From Coptodactyla brooksi (taxonomy: Eukaryota; Arthropoda; Insecta; Coleoptera; Scarabaeidae), in the NCBI GenBank assembly GCA_033557675.1, contig JAWQRM010000022.1, positions 1 to 40,302 of the forward strand: a stretch of DNA of 40,302 bases. The letters are read 5' to 3'. Numbering within the stretch: the stretch's first letter is position 1; each line of letters starts with the position of its first letter. A program made the position numbers and the translations under genes. The notes under the pieces are model-generated. The model was not told the origin of the DNA. It saw only the letters and a list, made by a program, of their open reading frames with translations, and made no database searches. This document shows positions 1 to 10,405 of the stretch, one piece after another.

Positions 1-54
1 AAGAAGAAATCATCCCATCGACTTTTCGTGGGTATTGACTTTCCAACAAGCGAT

Positions 55-150
55 TGTATTAATAAATAGCTGACCTCCGAGCGGGATTCGAACCTACGGT
101 CTTCTGTTTTTATGTCATGTATTCTACCCTTGAGCTTTCGAGGACCCCTC
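55..150 (-). repeat. tRNA-derived SINE-like copy 1
   Basis: Read on the minus strand, this stretch has a tRNA-like promoter pair. A box-A-like AGCTCAAGGGTAGA lies at about 125-138 and a box B GGTTCGAATCC at 84-94, followed by GCTCGGAGGT and a T/A-rich end. At least three other places in the window share the block GAAGGTC..GGTTCGAATCC plus an A/T-rich tail, so this is a dispersed family and not a functional tRNA gene. The anticodon arm does not form a clean 5-bp stem. Family resemblance is seen directly; RNA polymerase III transcription is inference. Confidence 0.5.
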
Positions 151-3100
151 CTAACGCTTCAAGAAATCATCCTCTTGTTAAGTGTTAGAAGAGATCCCCT
201 TAAAAGTGTGTATTGTTGACATGTAAACAACATGTCACCAACACACGCTTTGAAGATGTAACTATTTCAACCTATTATAACTACGCATTTAACACTATTG
301 TTTAGTAAACCTCAACCATCTAAATTACAAACATTACAAAATAAACACATAGATCGAAACTAGTTAAGAAAAAAATACAATTTTATCAAACAGCTAGAAG
401 AATATTGTTTCGTTTCCATTACGTTATCGACTTCATTTACCTAGCTATAAATCGGAGATACATGAATCTAATATATCGTTAGCAGTGAAAATTTCCCGGA
501 AACATTGATATCTAGACGATGTAGCATAAATTGGCCTCCACGTAGCCCCTATTTGATATCAATGGACTTTCTCTTATAGGGCAACCGTCAATCAAATGTA
601 CTCAGTAACAATCCTTCACCTCTGGCCCAATTTAAAGAAAATATCGTAGAAGAAATGGCAGCGACCGTGAAGAATAGGTATCGAGCAGCTCCAGAGACCG
701 TACTTTAATACAATATAAGAAAGGTTTCATTAAACCTACCCATTATTTCATCCTGGAATTTTTATTTTAAAATCGACGTTCGGGACAGCATTTGCATTTG
801 ACTTTGCATATTTATATTACATATTTAAATTAGTAAATTTAATATACATTACTTAACTCAACTAATTTCATATCTATACTAATTTGCATATATCTTACTA
901 ACTGAAATCTCCAGGTAAAATAAAATGTTCCTAACTTGCTTTTCATTTTAGTTTCCCGGAACTAGTCATCCTTATAATCATGAATCAAATTTTTCTATTC
1001 TGTTTCCTATACCCGTAAGAATGGTATTTCTTAGAACATAATTTAAAACATGGAATGTTTTATACAAATTGTTGAAATAGAAGTTGCAGGATTTTCAGGA
1101 ACGAAATACATTCCAATGTTGGTGTGACCTTGAATCCTGCTATTATTATATTGACTCGCGAAAATCCCTTCGTAATGTTTAAATGGTAATCCTTATTTGT
1201 TATTGCATATTCTTGCAGCTAACATCAAGAGGTACCTATTCAAAGTGTTTTTGTCCACCAATTGAGTTCTTCCATTAATGAAAAATCCCTTTCGCAACCA
1301 CAAAAGGTCACCTTTGGCAGTTACTGATGATGAATGTTTTGTCACTCTACTTCCTGTGATATGTTGTGATAGATATCAACAAAAAAGTCTATCACTTCTT
1401 TACGGTAAGATAAAAATTGTTCCTGAATCTATTTTAAATAATTTAATTACCACCTTGCTTAAGTGTTGGATACAAATGGGATGTCTATTTCGAGACAAGA
1501 GTCTTCATTTTTAAAGATAGAGGGCTAATACCTTTAGCCTTCTGTACAGCTTAATAAACCAGGTAGTATAAGGAAATGTTGTACTAGTTGGCAATTTGTA
1601 CAAACTCCGAACTATCAAGACATTTATTAAATGAGTACCAGACCCGTTATACACAAAAACTTACAAAATATTTCACGGCGGTGAAAAACAATAGCATCTA
1701 CGTAGGTTAAAACCAATGAAAGAAAAATGAATACATAATTTCTGTTAAGTGTCGCTAGTTAAAACAATTAGCCTTCGTTCACTACCACGATATAGCTGAA
1801 TTGCAACACAAGTATAACAAGTTTCAGTTCATATTGCAATTGACACATATTACATATTACAGTTTTGAAATAACACTATACGTCATACATAGTTGCATCG
1901 TGTATAAATTATAACAGACATAATTCTTGGATTCTACTTATTCACCTAATGCTAAAACCAGTAACTTTGAAGTTTTCAAACTTGAAAAGTTCTTAATGAA
2001 AGCAACTTTCATATAGGGCTTTAAGGAACTCTCAAAATCAAATGCAAGAAAATTAATAATCTAATCGAGAATTTAAAAGTGAGTTTTACGCGACCGCCCT
2101 CCACGCCATTTAAGGTTACGTTACAACTTAGTTGAATTATATTTTATATATATCTTATCAAGGTTCAACAGTATGTTTCATAATTAACCGTTCGGGTAAA
2201 TTTATCTTCGTTTATTTTTAAAAAGGTAAATTAATATTAACTAAATATTTTCTTATAAAAATTAGCAACACAATATTGAAATTACTATGGTTGTTTGACT
2301 CAGCTAATCAGCGTTAAATATAAAGCTAAAATAATATACATGATTTATGTAGAAAAGACTACACTTCATTATATAACCCCAATAATTAACTTGATGGCAA
2401 CATTCGCATGTTGCTTTTATGACTTACATCGTAAATTTTAATTTTTTCATGACGTTTATAACATTTACACATAAATAAATCGACAAATTTTTAGAGCCCC
2501 AACTAATTGCCCATAACGACTTAATCGCAAGCTCCAAACAATTAAGTTCCTTAATTTATGTAATGCCAAAGTCGTTAACATATATTAACGGATACAAATG
2601 GCCGAAAAATTCGCCCAGAAGCGTTATCGATAACAATCTATACGCGATCTGCGTGGCGTTTGTTCAATAATTAAAATAATTTGGGATCGTTGCCCGTAGC
2701 GATTAAAAAAATAAAACAAAATCGCCATGATGGAAGGTCAGGCGGCATTTCAAAGAAGAGAAGCGAAATATATCAACCGCTTCTAGGTATTAAGTCTAAA
2801 TTACACAAATGAATCAAACTATTTACAAAATACAGGCCGTTCAAAAATAATGCCAAACATTTCACCTTCTTTTGTGGAAATTCAAAGAAATATTTTTCTT
2901 TACATTTTCTTTCAACTGTTCAAGGGTTAACAGGTCTTGAACACACGTGTTTAAAATAGCTACACATGAAAAATTCTAGGGTGATTGCTTTCTTTTATTA
3001 GAAAACGTCATCTAAATCATCTATTTCAAATTGAACACCTTATACTTTATTATATTAATAAATACAGTATCGAACTAGAGCAGTTTTTGAGATTTCAGAA

Positions 3101-3200
3101 AAGCTTCAACAAGGTATAGAAAAAAGCACTTTAATAAGGTATTTGTGGACCCTGAGAGTTCAAAGTTATATTGTTTGATTACACAACTTTTTATTAAACA
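151..3200. other. non-coding desert
   Basis: No convincing gene is visible. Open frames are short (the longest is 78 codons at 1278-1514) and resemble nothing I recognise. The sequence is AT-rich and unique-looking. A small inverted repeat (TGACATGT, 5-nt loop, ACATGTCA) lies at 217-237. Confidence 0.5.
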
Positions 3201-3204
3201 GAAA

Positions 3205-3300
3205 ATAAAATAACTTCCGAGCAGGAATCGAGCCCGTGACCTTCTGCTTTCTTCGCAGCTGCTCTTACTGATTGAACTTTGCGAATGTCTCCCAACTTTT
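3205..3300 (-). repeat. tRNA-derived SINE-like copy 2
   Basis: The minus-strand reading gives a box-A-like region at about 3258-3285 and box B GGGCTCGATTCC at 3224-3235, preceded by GCAGAAGGTC. An A/T-rich tail with TTATTTTATTTTC follows toward lower coordinates. It matches copy 1 in the box B block and tail. The anticodon stem (CTGC/GCAG) is better preserved than in copy 1, but the position-33 T is missing, so it is not a working tRNA. Confidence 0.5.
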
Positions 3301-3479
3301 CACAAAATCATACTCTTCTTTTTCACATTCGAAAAACATAAAAACCACCGCACCCGACCGCCGGTTTTCGCTGAAGTAGTATATTGCTTTACATTCCTTT
3401 GTAAGGACCTGTAAGGAAGGCAATTTATTTCCTAGTTTAATCAGGAGTATTAGCCAGCTTCAAGAAATTCTCTTTAATA

Positions 3480-3872
3480 TTCACTGTGTACGTCTACGTT
3501 TCTTGATATCTGAGAGACATCAACGTGTCCTGTCTTTAAGAAAGGAGGTAAAGCAGACATAAACAATAATCATCTTATCGCTCTGATTCCTATCTTCGTC
3601 AAAGTCTTCGAGTCAGTACTTTGTGACGTTTTGTCCCACTCAGTGAGGCTACGTATTTTTCGATGCATGGCTTCTTATCCAAACGTTCCACTTTATCTAA
3701 CCTTGCCACGATACTATCTCGAGAAATTGTCGAAGCCTTGGATGACGGGGAACAATTGAACGTTGTATATATGGATTTCTCAGCGGCCTTGCTTGGGAAG
3801 TTAGAGTACTTTGATCTGCTGATTTCACCCTGCTTACTGGAGAGAATTAATATTATTAATTCTTATCATTAA
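3480..3872 (+). pseudogene. non-LTR retrotransposon reverse transcriptase fragment
   Basis: Two frames together give a recognisable non-LTR (Jockey-type) reverse transcriptase segment. The first piece reads FKKGGKADIN, followed by a decayed PI.L..IF.KVFESVL block (about 3535-3660). A frame change leads to HGFLSKRSTLSNLA and then VVYMDFSAA (about 3663-3787), which is the palm motif with the first catalytic aspartate. After DFSAA the text jumps straight to LLGKLEYF, a segment that normally lies some tens of residues later. That points to an internal deletion removing part of the palm. The YADD box and thumb are absent. This is a dead fragment with plus-strand coding sense; the family resemblance is from memory. 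Confidence 0.7.
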
Positions 3873-4383
3873 TTAGTTGGGCTTAAATTGTCATACCGCT
3901 TAATTACTGCATTACAATAACACTATATTGTTATCGTACTTGTGTATCGTATTTATGTACAAAATGTTATAGTCGATGCTATGACAGATATCCTATTTCA
4001 AGCATATATTCGGACTTGGTACTAATACGATGATCCACTGCTCCATAATGCGAGGAAATCAGCAAGTGATGTGCTTGCTGAAATCTTGATAACAGACTGA
4101 TAAACTACATGGATATTTTGAATACATTATGTGAAAAATTATATCCTTCATTAAGCCACATACAATAATGAAGGCACCAAGTAGACAATGTGGAAAGTGT
4201 TTGCATTCATACAGTCCTAATCACATTCGGAGAGGTATAATGACGAATTTCTAAAAGGAGTGGCAAATTTCCTTACAACTTGGTGTGATTGAGCAACTGG
4301 ATGACTAAAATACTATATAAAATACTAGATTTAGTTTTGTATAATAAAATTAAAAATTATTATGACATCAAAACTTAAAAACT
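3873..4383. other. no gene seen
   Basis: AT-rich sequence between the reverse transcriptase fragment and the hammerhead-like motif. I see no coding potential or clear repeat here. Confidence 0.4.
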
Positions 4384-4430
4384 CCTGCTCGACGTACGTT
4401 TCGCTAACCAAGTTAGCTTCATCACGATCG
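4384..4430 (-). ncRNA. hammerhead-ribozyme-like motif, Penelope-type (copy 1)
   Basis: Read on the minus strand this gives GTGATGA, then a 6-bp hairpin (GCTAAC/GTTAGC with loop TTG), then GAAAC, then GTAC and the triplet GTC, then GAGCAGG. That is the order of a hammerhead core: CUGANGA, helix II, GAAA, very short helix III, NUH cleavage site. The first core base is G instead of C and helix I is poor, so this copy may be inactive. A second copy at 19098 shares both the core and the sequence after the cleavage site (GAGCA followed by AGTTTTG). Penelope-like retroelements are known to carry minimal hammerheads of this layout; the assignment is inference. Confidence 0.45.
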
Positions 4431-4466
4431 ATGAAAGACTCATTGTCAGGAACGAGTCTTTCATCG
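4429..4466. repeat. inverted repeat, 13-bp arms
   Basis: CGATGAAAGACTC at 4429-4441 and its exact reverse complement at 4454-4466 are separated by 12 nt. It abuts the hammerhead-like motif on its 5' side in minus orientation, so it may be part of the same retroelement terminus. Confidence 0.8.
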
Positions 4467-4469
4467 CCT

Positions 4470-5920
4470 GCTTGCTTAGCGTGACAATTATTTAATCATA
4501 ACTAAAAAAATTTAATCATCTTTAATTTATTATTTACTAATTTTTTAAATAAGTAATTTACTCTTTAGTCTTTTCATTGATGGCTTTTAAAGATTTATCT
4601 CCATTTTCTGAAAATTTCAATGATTTTAATATTATATTGATGGTCTGGGAAGCTCTAACGTTCTGTTTTTGTGTGCTATCAACTTGAACGTAGCGATTTT
4701 CACGATATTTGCTGCACATCGATAGGTATACACTTTGTTCTACATTAATTATTATTAACATTAATAATCGAAAAACAATCTCTTGCAGACACCAATGTAT
4801 TAAATGTTAGTACAGCAATTAATACATTAGTGCGGAACATAAATGCGGAACATAACATTGCGAGGTAATATTACATCACCATTTAATAAAATAAGGTGAT
4901 GTTTATAATATATGAATATTTGAAGTCTGTGGCGGCTGATTTATGATTCAGTCAAGCGATTCCAGTTAATTTATGTTCTTAAAGTTATCCAGTGGTGTGC
5001 TACACGTTCCCATAATGAATAAAGCGTTGCCATTTAATTTAAGTGAAGAAGTGAAATCTGATTGTTACAGCAGGTTTTTAAGATCGATAAGTATTTTTAC
5101 TTAAGTTATCATACAGAGAGTGCCCTCTGTTGGTAATAAACCACAAAACCTTGTTCATTTATGGTAATAACATATATTTTCATAAACGGACAATAACAAG
5201 TGGACAATAACAATTATTGAATATCAGACAGTAAAATAATGTACTTTTTGAGTTTTCAAATTTGATAAGAGCTTAGTACTGAGCAGCTTAGTTAGCAGAC
5301 ATTTCCTTAATAATTCGAATCGACTATTTTTATGATGATTTTTATGAAAAACCAAAAAAATATAAAAAGAAAAAGGCAGGGCTATACTAAAGAATATATA
5401 CCTTAGCCACAAGATTTTGCAGACATCACTACAAATATTATTACAAAAATTATTCTTATTCCTTCAAGAATTCTCACAAATATTTTGAATAACAAAAATT
5501 CTTCAATTCGATTTGTTCTGCTCAATTTTAACGAAGTTCTTCATTACTTTTTGTAACTAGATAACTGCGGTATGTAGATTTAAATATATCTCATACACGT
5601 TAAACGCAGAGCAAATGTTCCTATCAATTTTATAACAAAATTGAAGTAAAACTGCTAAAAGTAGGATTCTCGCCAAACACAAATGTTTTACGGTAAAAAA
5701 ACGGGAACAACAGAAGCCAAGTTTCACCTAGAAGTGCGAGTTAACTAGTCCCTAGGTGAGCTGTTATTAAGGACAAGGCACAAGGGCCAATCATTCCAAA
5801 TAAATCCAAAGTTATATGTGCTTGACACTGCACCTGTTGACTGAGTATAAGAAAAATACATGAGTTCTTCAAATAAGATTATTATTTTCCTGTGGAATTT
5901 GTCAATTAATTAACAAATCA
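4470..5920. other. no gene seen
   Basis: AT-rich sequence with only short open frames (for example 4558-4761 and 5224-5412 on the minus strand). None has a recognisable domain or sensible codon pattern. Confidence 0.4.
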
Positions 5921-5990
5921 TAATCCCCAGCCGGAATTCGAACTCACCGCTTGCAAACCATCTTACAAACCATTAAATCATACAAGTACC
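5921..5990 (-). repeat. tRNA-derived SINE-like copy 3 (partial)
   Basis: The minus strand carries a box-B-like GAGTTCGAATTCC at 5933-5945, followed by GGCTGGGGATTATGAT and an A/T-rich tail, as in copies 1, 2 and 4. The box A half is degraded or missing. Confidence 0.35.
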
Positions 5991-6419
5991 AAATACACTA
6001 GTGTTTACTTAAAAATCACTCAAAAGGTTGGATTATTGCAATTGGTTTTTACACGACCACAATTTCGACCATAATCTTCATTATCAAATTGCATTGAGTT
6101 TAGGATTTCGCCAATTTGAGCTTATTTAATGGAAGTAGCGCTCGTTATTGAGTTCACGTTTGATATCTAGTTGGACGTAATTGGCACGAAAATTATTGGA
6201 TCAATAATTTTTGATGGATCATTAAATAGAAAATATAATTAAAATTGTTGAATATGTTTGGAATATAAATTGAATCGATGGATAGCCTCCAAGAGCCCAC
6301 TTGACTTTTTATATGAGACCACATCAAAAACAGTTTTATAAGGCTCCACCAGTAAATAGGAAGGATGTGATAATGAAAAGCAGAACAATAATTAAGGGGT
6401 TACTGAATTATAGTTAGAT

Positions 6420-6929
6420 GAGCTTGGACAAAAACGTATTCCGTATTACCTCGACCTCAGCAGATCCTTTGTAATTTCCCTGAGTATGAAGTGTCCTTAT
6501 AACCCTATGCTTTTCACGTAGTCTATTATGGATTTGGATTTAATTGCTATCACCTCCGCCGGAGTAAGTGTGGCCTCTCCAAGGTGTTTTTATCTTTGTT
6601 TTAATGTGTTTTAATCTTGTGCGTAGTAATCCTACGCAGTCACAAATTATGTGCTCCGTTGTTTCACGTCACTTCTGCAGAATCTGCCCGTATCATTGTC
6701 TGTCTGTTTGATGATTTTGAGATGATAATTCACTGAGAAGTGCCCCGTAAGAAGACCCCTTAGTAGACGTTCCTTGTTTAGTTGTGAAGGCTCAACAGTC
6801 AAAAAGATACCTTTTGGACTGTTGAGCCGAGAAGGAAATAAATCTTCTCGGCAGCCTGAGTCCAGTAAGGTTATCCCAATAGGCATTAATCCTTTTGCCT
6901 TCCCATTCCCGGATGGTTCTCTTTATGTA
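6420..6929 (-). pseudogene. non-LTR retrotransposon, 3' part of ORF2 (interrupted element, distal half)
   Basis: This is the 3' portion of the same minus-strand element whose 5' portion lies at 13522-15650. The frame entering from the other half continues here as REWEGKRINAYWDN, then LLRGLLTGHFSVNYHL and a Cys/His-type ending (RFCRSD...TEHIICDC). This is the usual post-RNase-H tail of LOA/I-type non-LTR elements. Stop codons and a palindromic insertion at 6789-6828 disrupt the frame. The 3' end is placed near 6420 because coding resemblance and tail-like sequence fade there; that boundary is approximate. The two halves are separated by exactly the 6,592-bp transposon at 6930-13521. Confidence 0.75.
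6789..6828. repeat. inverted repeat inside LINE coding remnant
   Basis: GGCTCAACAGTC at 6789-6800 and its exact reverse complement at 6817-6828. The 16-nt loop itself nearly pairs (AAAAAG against CTTTTG). It falls just before the conserved LLTGH segment of the retrotransposon and coincides with a break in its reading frame. Confidence 0.8.
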
Positions 6930-6942
6930 CACTCAGAAAAAT
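6930..6942 (+). repeat. left terminal inverted repeat of the CACTA-like element
   Basis: CACTCAGAAAAAT, an exact inverse of 13509-13521. The TA immediately outside (6928-6929) is the putative target duplication. Confidence 0.85.
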
Positions 6943-7170
6943 GTTTTTGCGCTTACAACAATTTCGTGTGTGTTGGGCAGCTTTTGTTTGCCACAGCCAA
7001 AGAATTTGTTTTAGCAACAAACATTGTCTAGTCATTTGAACTATTATATACAAACAAACAAAATTTGTTGTACGTACTACAACAGTCTTGTTGTGTGTCA
7101 ATACAAATATTTAGTTCGACCAAGATAGGTATGTTTTGCGCCAACAAATATTTTGTTGGCTGACGCGATC
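6943..7170. repeat. left subterminal repeat zone
   Basis: About eight CAACAAA/TTTGTTG-type words in both orientations lie within about 230 bp, including a near-palindromic pair (GCCAACAAATATTTTGTTGG) near 7140-7160. In plant CACTA elements such subterminal words bind the element-encoded TnpA protein; the same role here is inference. Confidence 0.65.
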
Positions 7171-8789
7171 GCACAGGACGTTTTATCTAAGTCGGTTATC
7201 ATTGTCACCGGCGCTAATTGTCCTCCACGAATTCTTTCTTTTCGAACGGAAAGATCTTGCAACGCTTGGTTTCATACTTGTGCTGGGCCATTTACTTGTC
7301 ATCAAGTATTTTGGAGAGCTGGGGCTTTCCGTCCCTTATAGGACCATTTCAAAGTATGTACCGTAGTTAACTCTAATACATCAATTGCATTTGCGACTCT
7401 ATATTTTATTTTTGTGGCCCGGTGTCGGGTCACAACGCCGCTGAAGTGTAATATGTATGCAATCTAAACGTTTAGCAGTACAGATATTGTATCCCGTACG
7501 GGATACAATCGATCTAATTAAATTTAATCCCTTTCTGGTTATTTTATTAGCGCCAAGAGGAATAATATAACAATCACGAAACAACCTCAATACTATGTAA
7601 CATCATATTGATTAGGATATCAGTACCTATACGGATTGATTTATTATTTTCTACAAAGTTTATTGCGTATTATATAGATAGAATACAAATCAATTTACTT
7701 TTTTTGTATTTATACACTTGTTGGCTGCCGCTTTGCGAGAAAGACACGGAATCACAGATCATGATTTGCGCCAGCTGTACCTACACCTACAGAATTTTTT
7801 AAGAAAAGTTCCCGAGTAAGTAAATAATACGAAATATTAAAGTTGTATATAAAGTCGTAGTGCTAAAAGTCGTAACGTAACTAAATATAAACAGAAAGGA
7901 AAGTATGTAGTTTCATTCATCGTCATCCTAGTAAAGCTGCGATTTCTAACAACTTTCCATCGCGATACTAGGACGGAATTTTGTCAGCGAACATTGGTAA
8001 TAACTCGGGGAACTTCGCGACCGATGTGCAGTATAATATTTAGTATAATCACATACCTACATTTTAATTAACAAGAAGGAATTGCAATGTTGCGCGGTAG
8101 TGCGGTTTTGGTGTACATTTCATTTTCATATAACTAAAATCAACTCGCAACAATTTTTAAAACTTAAATTCTTAAAACTTTTAAGTGTCACTTGTATTGC
8201 TGCACCGTCGGCCACCAAGCAGATTCTCTTTTTAGTTCAAAGGATACGTTGCGAGAAGCAGGGTCTGATCTCGACGGAAATTTGCTCGATGGAAAATAAC
8301 AGATCAACAGTCAGTGGATTTGGTATCCATCGCTTTAGAATCGCAAGGAAAAATTGTTAGAGATCATAGCTTCAAAAAGTAATTAATTGTAGAATAATTG
8401 CAATATACTAAATACCAATCACATATATTACTATATATAGTAATTACATATATAGTACATACATTAAAAATCTATATACTATTCCTAATACAGGAACCAA
8501 GAATTCTTTTTATGAAAAAATACAGTGCTTAAAAAATTCATCAGCATCTTCGTCATGTAATAGTGTAGTTACCACACTAACACTGAGTCCTAGCGGATCA
8601 GATCATTATTATCTCCCTCATCATCAGATGTTATAGAAGATCTTTCAACTTCATCTAAAAACGAATATTAATACATTATTTGTCGGATTCGATTTTTACA
8701 AGTATATTTTAAGGCAATCCTTGGCCTGAGGCTTGTATGGGCCTTACTGGTGAAGAGAGGCAAATACTCCTATAGGCAAAACTAGAAAA
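7171..8789 (+). other. 5' internal region of the transposon, no gene recognised
   Basis: Open frames at 7136-7366, 7608-7802 and 8082-8360 show no recognisable motif. They could include an upstream exon of the first gene, but I cannot support one. A perfect 24-bp palindrome (arms ATTGTATCCCGT) lies at 7486-7509. Promoter sequences for the element should lie somewhere here. Confidence 0.4.
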
Positions 8790-9444
8790 TTGTTACAGGA
8801 TGCGGCAGAAAGGGAAGTAGGCCTTAAAAATGTGTTGTCTCAGTCCAGTAGAGGGCAAATGATACTCAATTATTTTGAAGAAAACAAGAAACTCGGAGAT
8901 AAAATACGCGATAAATTGGCAGAAGCAATTGTAGAACACGAAATCGTCAACGATGTTGATAAAAGGTACATATTTTCGACATGACTAGGTTTCTTTGAAG
9001 CAATTTTTAATATTTGTAATTACTTAACAGCATCCGGCTAACTATAAAGTTTAAAAACTACTAACTCGGAAGTAAATCAGATGCTGAATTAGTACATAGA
9101 TTTATCTTACTTTGCTCTTGTTTTAAAATTTCTCCCAAAAGATTTGAACTCTTATCAAGTGCAATTGTTGCTGAATTTCCTTCTGAAATTAAGGTGAGTG
9201 GGTTGAGGTGATTGAGTAATATTAAACTAAAACATTTGTTTAATTTTTCAGGAACTGTATTTTTCTTTTTCTTATAAATCAAAAAATGATGGTCGTTGTA
9301 TTAAAGTAGGGTGTGGTAAACTTTTTAGAAAATTTTATAATTACGGACGACGTTTGTGTGAAACTGTCTACTAGTTCAACCACTTCTGATGAAAAGCCAA
9401 ATGTAAAGATTACTAATACTGATAGTGACTGTGACGGCTTAAAA

Positions 9445-9464
9445 ACATGGCTTTACATGGCTTA
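9445..9464 (+). repeat. 10-bp tandem duplication causing a frameshift
   Basis: ACATGGCTTT is followed immediately by ACATGGCTTA. It splits the conserved segment TWL..WLKNSVES of the first transposon gene and shifts its frame by one base. Confidence 0.75.
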
Positions 9465-9633
9465 AAAATTCAGTCGAGTCTCGGCCAGAGATGATTAAGC
9501 GATGGGAAAAGACCTTTTCTGAAAGAGAATGCTTTCGCAATCTGACTATAATGGAGTATATGAATGGAGCCTTGAAGTTAAAAATGGGATAGGATAGGTA
9601 GGTAAGTGTACATATACAAAAAGTCAAAGCATT

Positions 9634-9695
9634 AACATTTTCTTTCCCAGTTCCGCGTACATTAAAATGTACGCGGAACTGGGAAAGAAAATGTT
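9634..9695. repeat. perfect 30-bp inverted repeat with 2-nt loop
   Basis: The arm at 9634-9663 is exactly the reverse complement of 9666-9695, with only AA between. The right arm belongs to the coding frame of the first transposon gene (ELGKKMF...), while the left arm interrupts it. That suggests the left arm is a newly made inverted copy. It is the longest hairpin in the window. Confidence 0.9.
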
Positions 9696-9929
9696 TTCAA
9701 ATTTTCAAAGTTTCTCGTTAAAAATTCTAAATTATGCCAAAACATTAAATAATCAGGAAGTTGTAGAATATGTAAAAATGTTTAAATCAAATTTAGCTGA
9801 AGGTACGAAAAACTAGGAATAGAAGATATACCTTTTTATACATTACGTTTTTCAGATGCATACAATTGTTATATTCTATTCCTTTTGCCATTACTAACTA
9901 AACCTGTAATAAAGAAACATAAAGGTGTA

Positions 9930-9954
9930 GGAGGTTGGAAACCTTCCAACCTCC
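9930..9954. repeat. 11-bp inverted repeat with 3-nt loop in a coding remnant
   Basis: GGAGGTTGGAA and its exact complement are separated by ACC. The family reading frame runs WKPS straight into IIERSEGFILHAK. Here it is interrupted between those two pieces by roughly the second arm, so that arm reads as an insertion. Confidence 0.75.
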
Positions 9955-10405
9955 AATAATTGAAAGATCTGAAGGCTTTATTCTCCATGCCAAGGTAATT
10001 TTCTTCCTCATACAAATAATTCACATTATTTTTTACCTTTTGAACTGATTAATTTTTTTTCTGCGACAGATTCCTGGAGAAATTAAACCAGCCCTTCAAC
10101 GAAGGGAAGCTACATTGGCAACACTAGAAATGACATTACAGCCAATGCCCATCTTCGTTGGTCCAGATCTCTCGTCATTGAAAAAATGCTATGTGTCCCT
10201 TTACATATGAAGTATCTACACCTTTAAAAGCTGTGGATGTAACGTTTTGTATAATTCATGCTCTTAATGCTTGTTTTGCAAAGGAAGCGGAGCAGGTTTG
10301 GTTATTAATACAGAAGGGTATATATGAACTAAATACAACTTATGATAAAAAATATATATATCAGTACAGTCTTTACTGAATGACTTCAAATAAACCACAG
10401 TCGTC

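Larger units (their letters stand above)
8790..10393 (+). pseudogene. first transposon gene (orphan family, TnpA position), decayed
   Basis: I recognise the family from uncharacterised multicopy insect and fish proteins but know no function. Visible pieces: exon 1 (LKNVLSQSSRGQMILNYF...) ends at a GTACAT donor after 8965. Exon 2 carries SPKRFELLSSAIVAEFPSEI and ends at GTGAGT after 9193. Exon 3 starts at 9252 (ELYFSF...GKLFRKFYNYGRRLCE) and later includes WLKNSVES...RWEKTFSER. Exon 4 is around 9666-9992 (ELGKKMFSNFQSF...; IIERSEGFILHAK, then GTAATT). The last exon starts at 10071 (PGEIKPALQRREATLATLEM; later PLKAVDVTFCIIHALNA; LLNDFK), with the stop at 10391-10393. Damage includes a 10-bp tandem duplication (9445-9464), two fold-back insertions (9634-9695, 9930-9954) and several frameshifts. 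The stop is only 12 bp before the next gene's ATG. Confidence 0.6.

Noticed and set aside
1278..1514. 78-codon plus-strand frame in the left desert
   Set aside because: No recognisable motif, no flanking splice sites or repeats, and a length expected by chance in AT-rich DNA.
7136..7366. Overlapping plus-strand frames just inside the transposon
   Set aside because: Two frames overlap with similar length and neither resembles a known exon of the family. Sequence at the start is subterminal repeat.
9386..9392. CTGATGA as a third hammerhead core
   Set aside because: No helix II and no GAAA/GTC at suitable distance. It belongs to coding text of the first transposon gene.
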